A stretch of 64,000 nt of DNA from assembly GCF_023343835.1 (NCBI RefSeq), contig NC_064438.1:18310077-18374076 (forward strand), read 5' to 3'. The notes under the pieces were generated by a model. It searched no databases. It was not told the origin of the DNA and saw only the letters and a list, made by a program, of their open reading frames with translations. The translations under genes and the position numbers were made by a program. This document shows positions 12,601 to 27,600 of this stretch, piece after piece (positions within the stretch are counted from its first letter, which is position 1; each line of letters opens with the position of its first letter). This stretch comes from Lagopus muta (Eukaryota > Chordata > Aves > Galliformes > Phasianidae).

Positions 12601-15600
12601 TGATGATGGTACCCATGTAAATTAGTAATGACTGCAGTTTGAAAATTAACTTGTAGTAAGGTTTCTTAATTAGGAAAGAAGTGGGGTTGAAACTTCAGTG
12701 GGTTCCTAAAACTTTTCTGAGTCAAAACTAAGCAACCAGAGATTTTTGAAATAGTAGTAAAAGTATACTTGAATTTGAAAACCTTACACTAATTTCAAAG
12801 TGTTTCATTACTCTTCTGAAGGGTGTTGCATATTCTTCTCTTTGCCCTTTCAGATTTTTGTCTGAATTAAAGCAGATAGTATGTTTATTGAATATGACCT
12901 AATAATACAGATGGTAGTTCTGTAACAGTAGTGTCTGTGGACAGGCAGCAATGTCTTCCTAGTGAAAGGGCAGTAAAATGTACTTGGGATCTTTGGGAAG
13001 AAAAGGAAATGTGTAGGATAAGGATTAGAGTTAGAGTTCAGTGGCTGTTAATTTTTAACTTCTTTTCTCAGATAAAGCCCTAAAAGAGGTTGTTGAACGT
13101 ATCCTTCAAACTAACTACTTTGATAGCACCCATAACCATCAGAACGGATTATGTGAGGAAGAAGAGGCAGCACCCACACCTGCAGTAGAAGATACTGTAG
13201 CAGAAGGTGGTAAGAATGTGAAGATCCACTGTTTTCTGTCATGTTTCTGCCATACTGTCAAGTCTCTTTGGATTCATCAGACTAATTAAATTGCAAATGT
13301 GATTTTATGTACTGTGTGTTTTGAATAGAAATGTAATTACGGGATTATCAGCTATACAAACAGCTGGGCAATATATATAGGGACAGTCAACCACTTGTTA
13401 GACCCTGTCCTGAGACTGAGAAAAGAAGAACAGAGCAGTGTTTCAGAATAGTTCTGTAAGGGTTACTCTTGCTAGCTACTGTTCTGGAAGGACCATAATC
13501 CCTTCTAACGATCACACTGTTAAATGTCCTCAGTTATGCATGAGGAAAGGCTGGCTATTGTAGCTGTGGAGCATCAGCTGAATGGAGAAACAAAGTCACT
13601 TGGTAGGATTTCTTTTTGAACACATCCTTCAGCATTTGTCCAGTATGTCACTTGCTGAAAGAACCACCAAAGCCAAAATGAAATGATTTAGAAGCAGTTT
13701 TATGCAGATGAGAATCATTTCCAACATCTTTCCTATTTTTTTCCTGCTGAACTTACACTTTACAAACTCTCAGAACATTTTGTTTGCAGTATTGAAACTA
13801 TCGAAGATCTAAGTACTAGCTGCTGGAGCCTTTCCATTTTGCTGTAATTCCATCACTTAGTCCCTTTTTTAGAAGGGAGAAGTGTTTGAAGTAGGATATG
13901 TTTACATGCAAGGAATTTGAAAATGTGGTTCCATACTTGAAGAAAAGATTCCTGCCTTTTTTTTGTTGTTGTTGTTGTTTTTGCCCTTTTGAATATGCTG
14001 TGGAGGGTAGTAAATTTTGGAGGTAGCAGAATGTAATTCTTCATATTAAGAGTTTTACATGAGTTGTTATATTTTGTTTTGTTAATTATTTTCAAAACTT
14101 CAGAAATCTTTGGTAGTGCTTAGTTCTCTGTTCTGACATTATTTTCTTCCTTCTGAGAAAGATGTTTCTTATTTTATCTGCCTTTTATCATTAGGTTTGT
14201 TTCTGAGCCTAGCAGATACTTAACTATAGAAATTATGTTGAGGCTCTAATTTTAGATCTAATCAGAATCCTATCTGCCTAAAGGTGTGTGATGAAGCAAC
14301 TCTTTCCTTGTTGTATAGCAGACTTCTAATATTAGGTATTAACATAAGTCAAGTGTAAATGTGTGTCTGTTCGTTCTTACACCTAGCCCTTCTTCCTTCT
14401 ACTGGCTATCTTCGTGTCTTCAGAGTATGTTTTTGGTCTTGTAAATCTAGTCTGTAATGTCTTGTGGGTTGTTGTTTGTTTTCCTTCGCATAAATGGTCT
14501 GTTTTTCTCACAGAACCTGATCCAGCAGAAGAATTCACTGAACCTACTGAAGTTGAATCGACTGAGGTATTACTCATTAGAAAGATTGTCATTTTATGCA
14601 GCTTTAATGCCACTTACTTTTACTTTCATACCCTTTCTTATTTTTATTTTAGTATGTAAACAGACAATTCATGGCAGAGACTCAGTTCAGCAGTAGTGAG
14701 AAGGAACAGGTAGATGAGTGGACAGTTGAAACGGTTGAGGTAAGATCTTGTGTACTGCAGGTAAAATTGTAATCCCTGTTTCCGCTGACTCACAGTTCAT
14801 GATGAGTTATAGTATTTTATCCTCTCTCCCTTAACGTGTATAAAAGTATATATTTAAATAGGCTTGAAATGACTACTCACTCTTCAATTGTATGTTTAGC
14901 TCAGGAGTAACTAAAATAAAAACAATGCAGCCTGGCTAAGTCTGTGGAGATCTTGCTTTGTTCAGTAGTGGCATGTGGGGAAAATGCAGGGTAAAGGTTT
15001 GGACTTAAAAAGACTTACAATTTTTTTGGAAGAGTTTTTTTGTTTGTTCTTCGAAGATGACTTTTGTGCCAACGTAGAATGTGAGCGTATCTGCTTATCT
15101 GCTGACAGCTTGGAGTAGTTGTGTTCCATTGTGCAGCTCCATAAAGATCAAGCGGAAAAATAATAGCTCAGTTAATAGCTACTCCAAATTGCATATACAT
15201 GTATTATAGCATTAAAATACACCTGTATGTACATTTCTGCTTTCAAGAAACACAGTACTTAATATGTTTAATTCACTGCTACTTGGCAGTTGAGTGATTG
15301 TTTTGTGATTTTTCTGGTACGTGCTGTTGGGATCTTAGTTCAGTGATTGAGGCTCTAGACTCAGCTATGCGTATGAGTTGGCTGTTCTGTTGTATGGAGA
15401 TCTGTGTCCTTTATGCATTGAAGAATCACATGGGATCACTGAAATGGTTGGCATATTGGACCTTGGTTTGTACGCATCTGTTAGGACCAAATATCAGCAG
15501 TGCCTTTCAGGTGCTGAAGATGTACTTTTTTGAGTCACCATAGTTTTCTGCAGCAGCAAATTCCAGAAGGTCACTTTTAAGGAAAATCTTCCTTAGTGCC

Positions 15601-18600
15601 TTTAGATTTTTGAAGTGTTGGAGTGGAATAAAGTATTCATCATCTCTTCAAATGATGAAAAAAAGAGGTGTTATTTTGACATAATCTATTCTGCCTGATT
15701 TTACACTGTATTAATGAAACTTACATCTAATGGTGTTGTAGACCAGAGAGATTTAATAATACTATAATAATAATACTACAATAATAATAGGATGGATGTG
15801 AACCTCCTGTAACTAACTTGGCCACATATGTGGAAGATTTTAGTAGTACCTTCTCACACTCTTCCATTCTTGCACTTAAACATACTCTACAATACCACTG
15901 CTGTTGAATATGGTTCAAGAAACCTCTTGAAAACTAGAGAAATCTTTCAGAAAGAACCATTCTAGGGATGTCAGATTGTGGTATTCATAGGAGACACAGT
16001 AGTTTAATGTTGAAGCCTGATCGGCTTCAGTCTGTCTTGAGGCATAATCACATCTGTGTTTATACCAAGTGTGCAGTGTAGTATAGAGGTTTTCTATAGC
16101 TCTTAAGGTAAGTAGTGTGGATAAAGACATGAGAGTATAGGAATTGTCATTGTGATTGAAACTTGGTGTACTTCCTTGAGCTCTTCAAATATTAAGACTG
16201 TATTACACAGTAATAATAAACATCATAAATTTAATCTTTCTGTGGTATACTTTCCAGTTTGAGAGGTGACAATATCTGACACGATGGAGACCTTCCATAA
16301 GTTCTAAATTAAAGAATTTGTTTTTGAATTCTCAGAAGTCTACTTTTTTTTGGATGTCTTCTGGTGACAGTGGTTTTTTTGTTCTGTGATTTTTTTTTTT
16401 CCTTCTCCTCTCTTTTGCAATAAGTACCCAAATCTGTGTATTCTAATACGTAAGTTATTTGAGGTTTAAAATGTGGAATGTTGGGTGAAGGTGTGTGTAT
16501 TGTGGGTAAATCTAGAAACTGTCCTGTAACTAACAAAAGAGATGAGATGTCGTTTGAGTTGGTTTGTGGTCTCAATAAGCTTCTGTTCTTTCATCTCCTT
16601 TTGTCCTTTGTTGCCCTCCTTCATCACCTCAGTTAGCTCTGCCTACTGAATAGCTTGTCATAGAGTTTATGAGTCAAACACTACTACACTGGAGAAATTC
16701 AGTTTCTTGATGCTCTCTGTACCCTAGGATGAAGGGAGATATGCGGCTGGGTGGTAATTTGGGTGGTTTTTTTTTTTGTTTTTTTTTTTAATAATAATTT
16801 TTCTTTTTAAATTAATGATCCTTACGTTTGAGTAGTTTTCATGCAGCAGACTGCGTTTAAATAGCTATTAACTTTAGAGCTACAGCCTGTATATTGGCAG
16901 CTTATTAAGCAAAATTTAATATATATTTTTAAAGTTTAGTTTATTAGGTTTGTCCGGCTGTTAGGCTTATAATAGGGTAAAGTACTTGGTAGTATTGGTA
17001 AGACTAAATGAACAGCTTCCTTTAATGGTATAAGATTTGAAAGAAGGTGAAAAATACTAAGTGTCTTCTGAAGTTATGGCTGCATTATTTGTGAAAAAGT
17101 AAAACAGATAAAATTGTTCCTATTCTGTGTTTTTTATTATTGCAACAGCTGTTTTTTTCATGAAGATATTAAATGCTTTTGAGTGACTTGGACTATATAA
17201 ATTGAGTGATAACATTTTCTAGTAGTAATTACATTGGTGGTGAGTAGCTGCTAGTTTTCCTCCTGGGTTCCATCTAGTCATCTGGTTGGCTTTTTTCCTT
17301 TTTCATTTTAAAGCTTTGTAATATGAAAAGACCATGTATGTACTGTAGATAACATTTTCAAAAATACTTTTTTTCATTCATGGGGCTTTTTTTACTTGGC
17401 AGTAGCCCATAATTTGCAGTTGGGGGTTGATAGTGTAATAGGCTGGAGCTGTCATGCTTGTTTTCCAGTGTTGACAGCCTTAGGATATACTTCCATGGGA
17501 ATTCTCCAAAGAGTTTCTCGTTGTATGGCTAAAAGTGGAGAGCTCAGTATGAAGGGACTCGCAAAGAAGACTGCAGAGTTGTAGCTGGCTTTTACAGTTG
17601 TCAAAAGATTTCTTTTTTTTAATCACAGGCTGTTAGGGATTTGGTAAAGAGAAAATCCACTGCAGTTTGTCAGATGCTTACAAAAAGTGTACAGAATGTA
17701 ACCATGAGAACCATGCGTGTCTGAGCAAGGGATGGTGGTGCTGGAAGATGTGTGAGATTTCTTTGAGAAGGTTTCAATAAATAAATTCTGGGCTATGAGG
17801 GTGGATTGAGGAAGCTCAAGTTTAAAGTTCAGACCAGTGGTAACAGGACAGGTCTTGTGCCTCACCATGACTGCTGCACAAAATGTCTTCTGAAAGTCTT
17901 GTGAGAATCCAGCTGTTTTAGGTAAATCTAATTATTTTGAATTTCTAGATGCATATATGTTAATTTAAATCCTGTTCTATCGTAAGTTTTAGCTTTGTTT
18001 GTATGTTTAGAAGATGATTATTAGTTAAACTCATGGGAGTAAAGAAGCAGTAGACAAGTTCTCGACGATACCTTCTAAAAGGATATTTGTTGATGTGAAC
18101 GCAGATTGCAGATGGTGCTTCTGTATTATGGGAGTTACCTAGAAAGCAAAACTGGTCAGAAAAGCAGAACTGCTACAACTTGCACACTTCAATCATCCTT
18201 GTAACAATCTGTTTTTAAACTACTTGATGATGGCTGTGTTTGCAGGCTCATACTCAGCTTTCCTGGTTGCTCTGTTATCTTCAGTATGGTGGTATTTGAA
18301 AGCTTCTAGCTGTTTGTCTTCTTTGTTTACATTTGACTGGTAAATGCTGTCTGCCGTCCTGTTTAAGGAAGTTGTTACCATTTTCAGTCTCTGAGCTTTC
18401 TTCACTGCTGGGAGTTGTACTGCTTCAGGGCTTCTCTTGCAGTGTTTCCACCAGATGATGCAGCCTGGTGTTCTCTGAGACCATAAATTAGATTAGCCAG
18501 TGTAACGCTTGAGAAAGACATAGGCATGGACTCGCAAGTTCAGACTCTGTTTATGTTTTCTAAAAAGGTATAAGAAAAGAATTGTGTTCCACGTGTCGAT

Positions 18601-21600
18601 ATTTCTGAATCTTGCTTTTCTCTGACTTTCTTTGTACTTCCAAGATAACTGATATTGTTAAATCCCGTGCTAAAAAATGCTTATCTATAATATTATAACA
18701 GTGCTAATGAATCTGTTTAATGAGGAATAGATGGAAAGCAAATAAGATGCCGTCTAAGCTTTCAAACCTTACAAATTGCACAGATTACTTCTGTTGGAGA
18801 ATAACACTTTTCTTTAAGAACACTATAGTAACTGTGTCCATAGTGAATAAATGTTTCTTGTACTACTGACTTAGCGTTTTATTAAGCTGAAATTTCAGTT
18901 AGTTGTTTGTTTCTTAACTAGGTTGTAAATTCACTGCAGCAACAAACACAAGCTACATCTCCTCCAGTTCCTGAACCTCATACACTCACTACTGTGGCTC
19001 AGGCAGATCCTCTTGTTAGAAGACAGAGAGTACAGGACCTCATGGCCCAGATGCAGGGTCCATATAACTTCATGCAGGTATGGTGAAGCTCCTGTGGTAT
19101 TCACAAGCAAAAAAACAAAATAGCTCCTTCTGTCTGGCTTCTAGTTATTTGAAGAGCCTGGTGTAGGTTAACTGAAAAATACAATGGTCTTATCTTACAG
19201 TACTGTATGGCAGTGTCTCAAAAGTCCCACACCCGTATTACTGTTGAAGTGCAATGAAAATACTATTAAGCTTTTCATTTTTTGTCCTCAACAGAGAGGG
19301 TGAAAAGCTGTGGACATAGGAGTAGGTGCTGTATTGTGCCTAAGTGAGACAGCTATAAAATAGCCTTTCTTTAAGCAAGCTTAAAATTTTGCATTATGAA
19401 ATAATTCTGCCAAACTTTGGATAGTTTTTTGAAGGCTTTCTAAAACAAGAAGGTTTCCTGAAGTTTCTAGCATTTTAGACTCTAAAATTGTAACCAACTA
19501 GAAATGCATTGGGAATTAAGTGAACGTATCAGGAAAAGCTTATCTTTTTACTCCATAAAGGAGGAGTAATCAACAAATGAGGCATACACGTAAGTTTGGA
19601 AGGTTTTTGGTTTGTGTTTTGTTTTTTTTTTCCTACAAAGTGAAAATGCTAATTTTGGGTAAAGAATAAAGAACCAGATCATCTCCTATTCTTCCTGCCT
19701 CCATTTGTTATTTTGTGAAATGAGCTCTATTTATGTATGTGGGCTGAATTCTCATTTTGATAAATGCTTTTGGAGTTCTTAGTATCTTAATGTAAAATAT
19801 ATGGCAAAACTGGCTATTGCTTAACTGTGAGCCTAGGCTTCCTTTATTGTGACCTGGTCATTTCTAGAGTCTAAACACCGAATCTTTTAAAAATCCGATA
19901 CACGGGATTTAATTCTTGTATTACTGTTTCTATTCCAAGGACTCCATGCTGGAGTTTGAGAACCAGACACTCGATCCTGCCATTGTATCTGCACAGCCCA
20001 TGAATCCAGCACAGAATTTGGACATGCCGCAGATGGTCTGCCCTCCAGGTTTGTAATGGAAAATACTAAATATAAATATTGGGGAAGCCTGCGAGTCATC
20101 TATTAGAGATGTTTCAGTTACTGTTACGTTGAAGGGATCATCAGGAGTAGTGTAGCAGTATGTTCTAGGTGTGTTTCAAAGAAATCTGATTATCAGTACT
20201 TCTGAGGTGTACTGTTGATAGATTTTGGATCTTCACTTACTGCTAATGGGAACATATTAATTTTTTTTAATGGGTGAAATATATTTTTGCTTCATCTTTT
20301 GGAAACTGCTGGGTTATTTTGAATGCCTGACGGGGAAAAAAATGTACTTTATATGGAAAAGATAATTGGTAGTTCTGCCAAGCTAGGAGAATACTTATCT
20401 ATTATGATGAGGTCGCAAATAACTGAATTAGATAAGACTGTAATGCTGTTCTTTAAAAGGCTTCAGTGTACCATGTAGTAAGTGAAATTACTTTATTGCA
20501 GTTCATACTGAGTCAAGACTTGCCCAGCCTAATCAAGTTCCTGTGCAACCAGAAGCTACGCAGGTAAAATGTTCAGTAAATTGTTTTTTGTAGTTAAAAA
20601 ATTTAATTTAGTTTTGCTTAGTGTTGTGACAGGATATACGTAATTCCTTTCTATAGCAGAAACACAAAGCTGAAGTTCAGAGGTGGTCTTTGTTAAATGG
20701 TTATTATTTTATTTAGAGGAAGCACTGTTTGGAATACTGCTATGTAGTCATTCTAATACATATAGTTTAAGATTTCTCTTCATTTTCTTCAAGATGGATT
20801 AATAATTTGACATGTCAATTCTCGCCTAGTAGTTTTCTCTCCATGTTAAGCTGTGTCAAATAGTATTTTTAATTTAGGTAAAAGCATGTGACTTTTTAGT
20901 TGCTTATTTGCAACAGAAATGGCAAAGAACAGAATCACGTCTGTATCTGTTCAAGTGACAATCAAACTAAAAGCAGATTTTATAGCTTAACTAAATAGGT
21001 TTTGGTTTTGTTTTTGACTTGTTCTATTAAGAATTCATTCCAGTTGCTTGCTTGGATAATATTTAATACTGGAGTTAGGGAGCAGTGAGCTCCTGCATTT
21101 GCTGTTTAAGTAGGGTTGCTTGTTTCTGCAATGCATACATGATATATTCTCCTTTTCTTCATGATGTGTCAGTTTCTTACTGAACGGTCTTGTGATAACA
21201 GAAGTAATGAATAAGAACTTCCTGATTTTCTGTTAAGTATGTATGGCATCTCTGGCATTAAGGCAGATATGTGTCCAGCTGATTAATAAGTACCCACAGA
21301 AGAAAATTTGGTAGGGAGTGGGTGATATAACAAGTCAGGCTGTGTCAAGATGAGGTGGGTAGAGCTCTGCTAGTTAAGAAGTAGTAAATCTTTAATGGCT
21401 GTAAAGTTTTTCTGAATACATAGTTTTACTAAAGAGTTCTTGTGATGCATTCCAGAGTTCTTAGATCCCTGTTATACAAGTGTCTGTGAGCATCAGTTGA
21501 CTTGGAGAACTTTTGGTTTTTATTTTGTCAGGTTCCCTTGGTTTCTTCTACAAGTGAGGGATATACAGCCTCCCAACCCATGTATCAGCCTTCTCATAGC

Positions 21601-24600
21601 ACAGAGCAGCGGCCACAGAAGGAATCAATTGACCAGATTCAGGTAAGTCTGACTTCACAGGGGTGGGAATGGCTATTTCCAGATGGGGTCAAATGTTAAT
21701 CTTTGTTTATTTGGAAATCAATAGACTTTGTGATTTCATTTATTGGTAGGGCTGGTTCAGTTCCTTATAAGTTCAAAATTTTGAAACAGTCTGTCATTCG
21801 TAGTGAAATGTTCGCTTTCTGAAATTCAACTAAGGTCTTTGCACTTGTTTTCTTAAAGTTCTTAATACTATTCAAAGGCTACTAAAGCGTTGTTTGTTTT
21901 AATTACTAGGCTTCAATGTCACTGAATGCAGACCAGACCCCGTCATCATCGTCGCTTCCCGCTGCGTCCCAGCCCCAAGTTTTCCAGGCTGGATCTAGCA
22001 AACCTTTGCATAGCAGTGGAATCAATGTTAATGCAGCTCCATTCCAATCCATGCAAACAGTATGTAGCAAATGAATTCTGAATTACTTTACTCTGGTAGT
22101 CATTCCCTTTGTTGTTTTTTTACAGTGTTGGAATCAGTTATGTAATTGCACAAAATAGTCTTCGATTATTCTCATTTTGCAGTCTTGCATTATTTCTGTA
22201 AATGATCTGATGAGAATTTATAAAAAATGGATTGGAGCAGAGTGCTATTTTTCTAACATTATAGGTATTCAACATGAATGCACCCGTTCCTCCTGTTAAT
22301 GAGCCAGAAACCCTTAAGCAACAAAATCAGTACCAGGCCAGTTACAACCAGAGCTTCTCCAATCAGCCACACCAAGTAGAACAATCAGATCTTCAGCAAG
22401 AACAGCTCCAGACAGGTAAACTAATTTAGAGAAAAGTAAAATGGTGATAGCTTTGGTAGAGCAGATAATCAAGGCTGTGAAGTCTTAAGATGCGTAGCAG
22501 AGCATGTCACACATTCTTGAATGCTTCTTGTTTTGCAAAGATGCTTACCTCTGGGCAATGTCTATATTTTATTGCTTCGTTTTGCAATCTGTAGTGTTTC
22601 TGTCTTGGTTGGACTATCCAGCAAGGCATGGAATTCAGTATGTAACTCTCCAGTTGTCAAAGATATTTTGCTACCTGATTTTAGTTTTTTTTTTTGTGTG
22701 TGTGTGTGTATATACACATACACACATCTATATATGGGTTTGAAAATCACAAACGAGATTGAGGATTGTTTTTGAGACGAAAGCAGTAGAGTACTTGCTC
22801 TGCTGATGTGAAAATTAAATGATTCTTCAATATGCCATAAAAAGGAACAAAAGTTGGTTGTACTGCTTCAGTAAAGTTCTAAGAAGGTAATAGCAGGCTA
22901 CAATTGAGAACAAATATGGATTGGTTCTCACAGATCACTGAAGGTCCAGAAAAATGTAAAACTTTCTTCTAAAAGTGTTGGGCATAGTTTGAATGCAGCA
23001 ATCAAAATCTTTCCAAGTTATCAAGTTAAGAAAAATAAGCTATAATACAGAGGCTTTGTGCAAAGCTGTCCTTGCAGCCTGCCTCTTACTGGACATTCAG
23101 ATAAAACGTGTAGATGCAGAGGGGGATTTCATGATACAGGACAGGATGACAGTGGTGAAGTGCTAAAAGCTACTGGAGGTGTAGAGTGAGGAAAAAATGT
23201 GATCCTTCTTTGCAACCGATTATGGTCTTGAATCTTGTCTTCCCTGCAAGGTAGGTTAAGGGTTGTATGAATGAGAAGAGGGAGAATCAGATTTTTACCA
23301 TTTCCCTTGTACATTGTATAGCTCAAAAAAAAAAAAAAAAAACCAACTAGAAAAACAACTTGGGGAACGGTGGTGTTGAAGGTGAGCCATGCAGTATTAA
23401 GTGTTTCACTTTATATTAGTATATATTAGTATATACTTATATATTATATTATATTAGTATATATATTAATATACATTATTATATTATTATATATGATATA
23501 ATATATTAGTATATTAGCAGTTAAGTAAACATAACTGATAATACAAAAAAATTACAGTGGCTTTAGAACAAAACCTGCCCATTGTAATGGGGCATAGGAT
23601 GACCACTTCTTCCTATGACTGTGGAATGCATGGAGGTTGGGGAGACAGAGCTGTACAGAACTTCATAGCACTTTATGCTAAGTGAGGTTGAACTGAAGTA
23701 ATGCTTTCTGTTGAATAATGAAGACTTGCTTTCCTGCATATGAAATGGGAGGGAGAATCTTACCACTTAAATGTTGAGATCTTGCTTTTACAATTGGTAT
23801 CAAACTGAAGTTTATAGCTCTTTCACTCTTAGATACAGAATTCCATCTATTATTACACTTACTGAACCTATAATCCTTGGATTGTGTTCATAGTCCATTT
23901 CTGATGATGCCTGTGATGTGAAGATAACGTGGCATACGTTTTTTCAAGAAGCAAATAGTCTCAAGCTATCTGTCCAGCTTTTGCTTCTCGGTTTACGTGT
24001 CCTGTAGAAGGAATGAATCCCCAGCCTGTACAGTCAGAACAGCAGCTCTGTTAAAACATTCCCACAATCTCACCTGTAGTCAGCACAGCTGTGCCTAGCA
24101 GAGAGAATGTAGAGCGACTACAAATACTTTTTAGTGGCTGTCTGTCAGTTCAGAGGGAAGGAAGCTCCAGAAATGGGTTAGTTCACGTTATTTTTACAGA
24201 GAGAGAGTGTGTGTGTGTGTTGGTGATTTTTAAAGGAATTGAAATGGCACACAGAGAAATGTTACCTGCGTATGGAATATTTGTTGCTGAGCTTAGGCCA
24301 GAGGCTTCTTGACATTGGCTCAATCTAAAAGTGGTACACAGCTGATTTACCTTCATTGTCAGACATCTCACAGAATTAAATTTGACACAGTTCTGCAGAT
24401 TAATTTTCTTTCAGTGGGTAAGCATACATTGATGTGTTCAGGGGTACTTCCGAGCTTTGTATATTGAGTTAGAAGATGAGCATATGTGGGAATGTCAATG
24501 CAGAAACTCAGGATTCTGTACTGTACTTTCTCCTCACTTCAAATGCAGTGGTTGGTACTTACCATGGTTCTCCGGACCAGACCCATCAAGTGGCAGGAAA

Positions 24601-27600
24601 CCATCAGCAACCTCCCCAACAGAATACTGGATTTCCACGTAACAGTCAGCCTTACTACAACAGTCGGGGAGTGTCTCGTGGTGGATCACGTGGGACTCGC
24701 GGCTTGATGAATGGTTACAGGGGACCTGCAAATGGATTTAGAGGTAAATGGCTCTTAGAGTTTTAATTTCCATCATACTGAGAATGGGTTTGATTATACA
24801 AAAGTAAAGGAAGAGAAATGTAGAAGTCGCTGCTCTGAAGGAATTAACAGGAGCAGAAGAATGATACGGTTGTTCTGGATGGATGAATAATAAATGGTCA
24901 TGGAGATGATTTTATGTGGTTTCAGTGTTGCAGAGATAGCCAGGGTGTGCGTGTTAGAATAGAAAAGATGCAGCTTCCTTGTTGAGTGACAGGGGGTTAG
25001 ACTAGTGCCCTTTTCTCATCCTCTTATGTGATTGGAGAAAAGAGGAAAAAGCTGCATAATAAAAATATGGTTGATTATAGTTGGCAGTATTGTGTTCACC
25101 ATTTGTCTGTTCAAAATTGATCCGGATTCCAGATTTTAGACTTCTAAACTGAAACTGTTCTTGGGCTTGTTTCCTGTCTCTCAGGAAAACCTTTACTCAG
25201 AAGCAGTCTGAGTTGGCAGTTGTGACTTTGCAGGCTGCAGCTGTCAGATTTAGATCCCAATATTACATTTAGTTTTGGATTTGTTATGTAAATTAAATTT
25301 CAAAATACTGGAGAAATGCACATAATGGTTTTTCCTCCCACTTGTTACTAGATATTCATTACCACTGAAGTTGCAAACACTTGCTTGACTTGCAGAAACA
25401 ACTTCCTAAATGTTTTATTTTCCCTTAGATTTAGGTTAAAAGCTCTTTACGCCACCATAGAAAGAAAAGCCTTGTGTAACAGGTTGTCATTTCCAAGTGA
25501 AGACTTGTCTGTTTTTCCTTAGGAGGATATGATGGCTACCGTCCCTCATTTTCCAACACTCCGAACAGTGGTTACACGCAGCCCCAGTTTAATGCTCCTC
25601 GAGATTATTCAAACTACCAGCGGGTAAGATACAAGGAAAATGCATGCATTTGCAAAAGCATGAGTGCAAGGCAATGAGTGGAAAGTTTTCCTATGACATT
25701 TTTATCGCTAATGAAGGCAGAAGTTACAGATGCATAGAAATAGCAGAATTTGAGATGGCTAGTTATAACTGGGAGAACTGTTTGGCTGTGTGGTCTCTGA
25801 AGTAGCTAAAGCAAAGTTAGTTGAATTATTAAAAACTCTCTCAAGTTTTCACAGCTCTGTGAGGAAGGACCACAGAACTTAAATCCATTGAAATGAACTT
25901 CTCAAGCTTGTAAGGGGCTGCCTGTCTTCAGCATTTCTGATATGCTATTCTGAAATCAGTATAGAAATACATTGTTCTGTAGGAAGCGTATAGTGAGCTC
26001 AAAGCTTAGTCTGACTGACTGGAAAATGACTGCTCATCCTCAAACATGTATTTATAAACAGATGAGATGGCTAACTTTGATACTGGTGTTAGAATCTTCA
26101 TTTTGTTGACCGGTTCTGTGAGAAACCCATCTGTCTGACTTCTGTGCAGTCCAGAAAAAAACTGAACAGTAGTTCTGTCTGCATTTGTTACTTGTATTGA
26201 AGAAAATATCCTGGAACTGGACAAGGAATTTATTATTTTACATTATTATAGCTGCTAGATACTGGTAGGAGTAAGAATGTGTTTTCCTTACAAGAACTAA
26301 AACTAACAGAATGCAGTATGCTGGAGTCACAGGTGCTTCATCAGTGTAGATAGTTTTAAAAGCTCTTTATTTTACTGGTAACTATTAAACCAAGAAAATG
26401 TGTGTGGTTTATGTCGTAACTTTCCCATTTTTATGCTTCAGGATGGATATCAGCAGAACTTCAAACGTGGTTCTGGACAAAGTGGGCCTCGGGGAGCTCC
26501 TCGAGGTAATTCCTGAGTAGCGTGTGCTTGATTTGAGCTGAGTGGAATCTTTTGATTCAATTTCTGGAGTTGTGTATTAAAGCAACCTCAATCCTTTATT
26601 CAGTAGATCCCAGTTGAAGAATAGGCTTTCTTTTCTCTGACTTCATAGTTGACTCAGCTTTGGAAGAAGGACCTCTTGAGGTCCTTTCTGTCTTGAGTTA
26701 CACTGTTATCCTGTGAACTCCTACAGAAATTTAGCTGCCTGTTGAATTTGAGAAGCAATTAAAAAGGCGTTTGTTTTTGGTGCTTTAAATGTAGCAGATA
26801 ATAATGAAAAACTTAGTGATTCTTTTTTTCCTCCAGATTTGTCATAACATAAGATCTGCTTAGTTAGATGTGTGAATATTTTGTAAGTAAAATTTATTAA
26901 TAAAGCTACCATCTGGCTTTAACTGGCTGTCAGCCTTCAGAATTGTGTTTTACTTGGCAGTAAGAGATGAATTACTGCATCTGTTGCAAGGACTTATTTT
27001 TTTTTAATCTAAGGATACAACGTGTTATTCTCTTCCTTGGTCCTGAAGAATTATTGCTTTTAGGTAGTGGAAGCATTCTATCTTGTAGCTTTTTGGGAGT
27101 GCTTGCCAGGTGTTCATCTCAGGAAACAAACAAAAGTGTACTCATGAGGCTTCCAGTTGAACTTCTAAATCTTACTTTTCAACAGTGTTTTCCACAGTTC
27201 TTTTCTAATAGATGTTTGGTGATGAGCTCTGTTCTCATACGGACATTTTGAACCTCTCTGATTATAACTTAAGATTCTCATTGTTGTTGAGGAGGAAGCA
27301 CTTAGAGTTCTGATCTTGACTCTTGGTACTGAAGGCACCATCCTGTGCCTTGTGGCTTGGAATTAAACCTAGTGTGAGGCTGTTGTGAAGCTGAAAGCAT
27401 TGTATAGAAAGCTCAGCTATAATGAATGAAGTCTTGATGTTTGTTATCAGTGATGTGTGGCTGACAGAAATTCACCAAACAGTTCACAGAATCACAGAAT
27501 GGCCAGGGTTGGAAGGGACCTCAAGGATCATGAATCTCCAACCCCCTGCCACATGCAGGGCCACCAACCTCCCCATTTAATACTAGACCAGGCTGCCCAG

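Noticed and set aside
20398-20470. Box C/D snoRNA-like ATGATGA...CTGA in a CAPRIN1 intron
   Set aside because: A C-box-like and one CTGA are present, but there is no terminal stem or properly spaced second D box. Other TGATGA occurrences in the introns fail in the same way.
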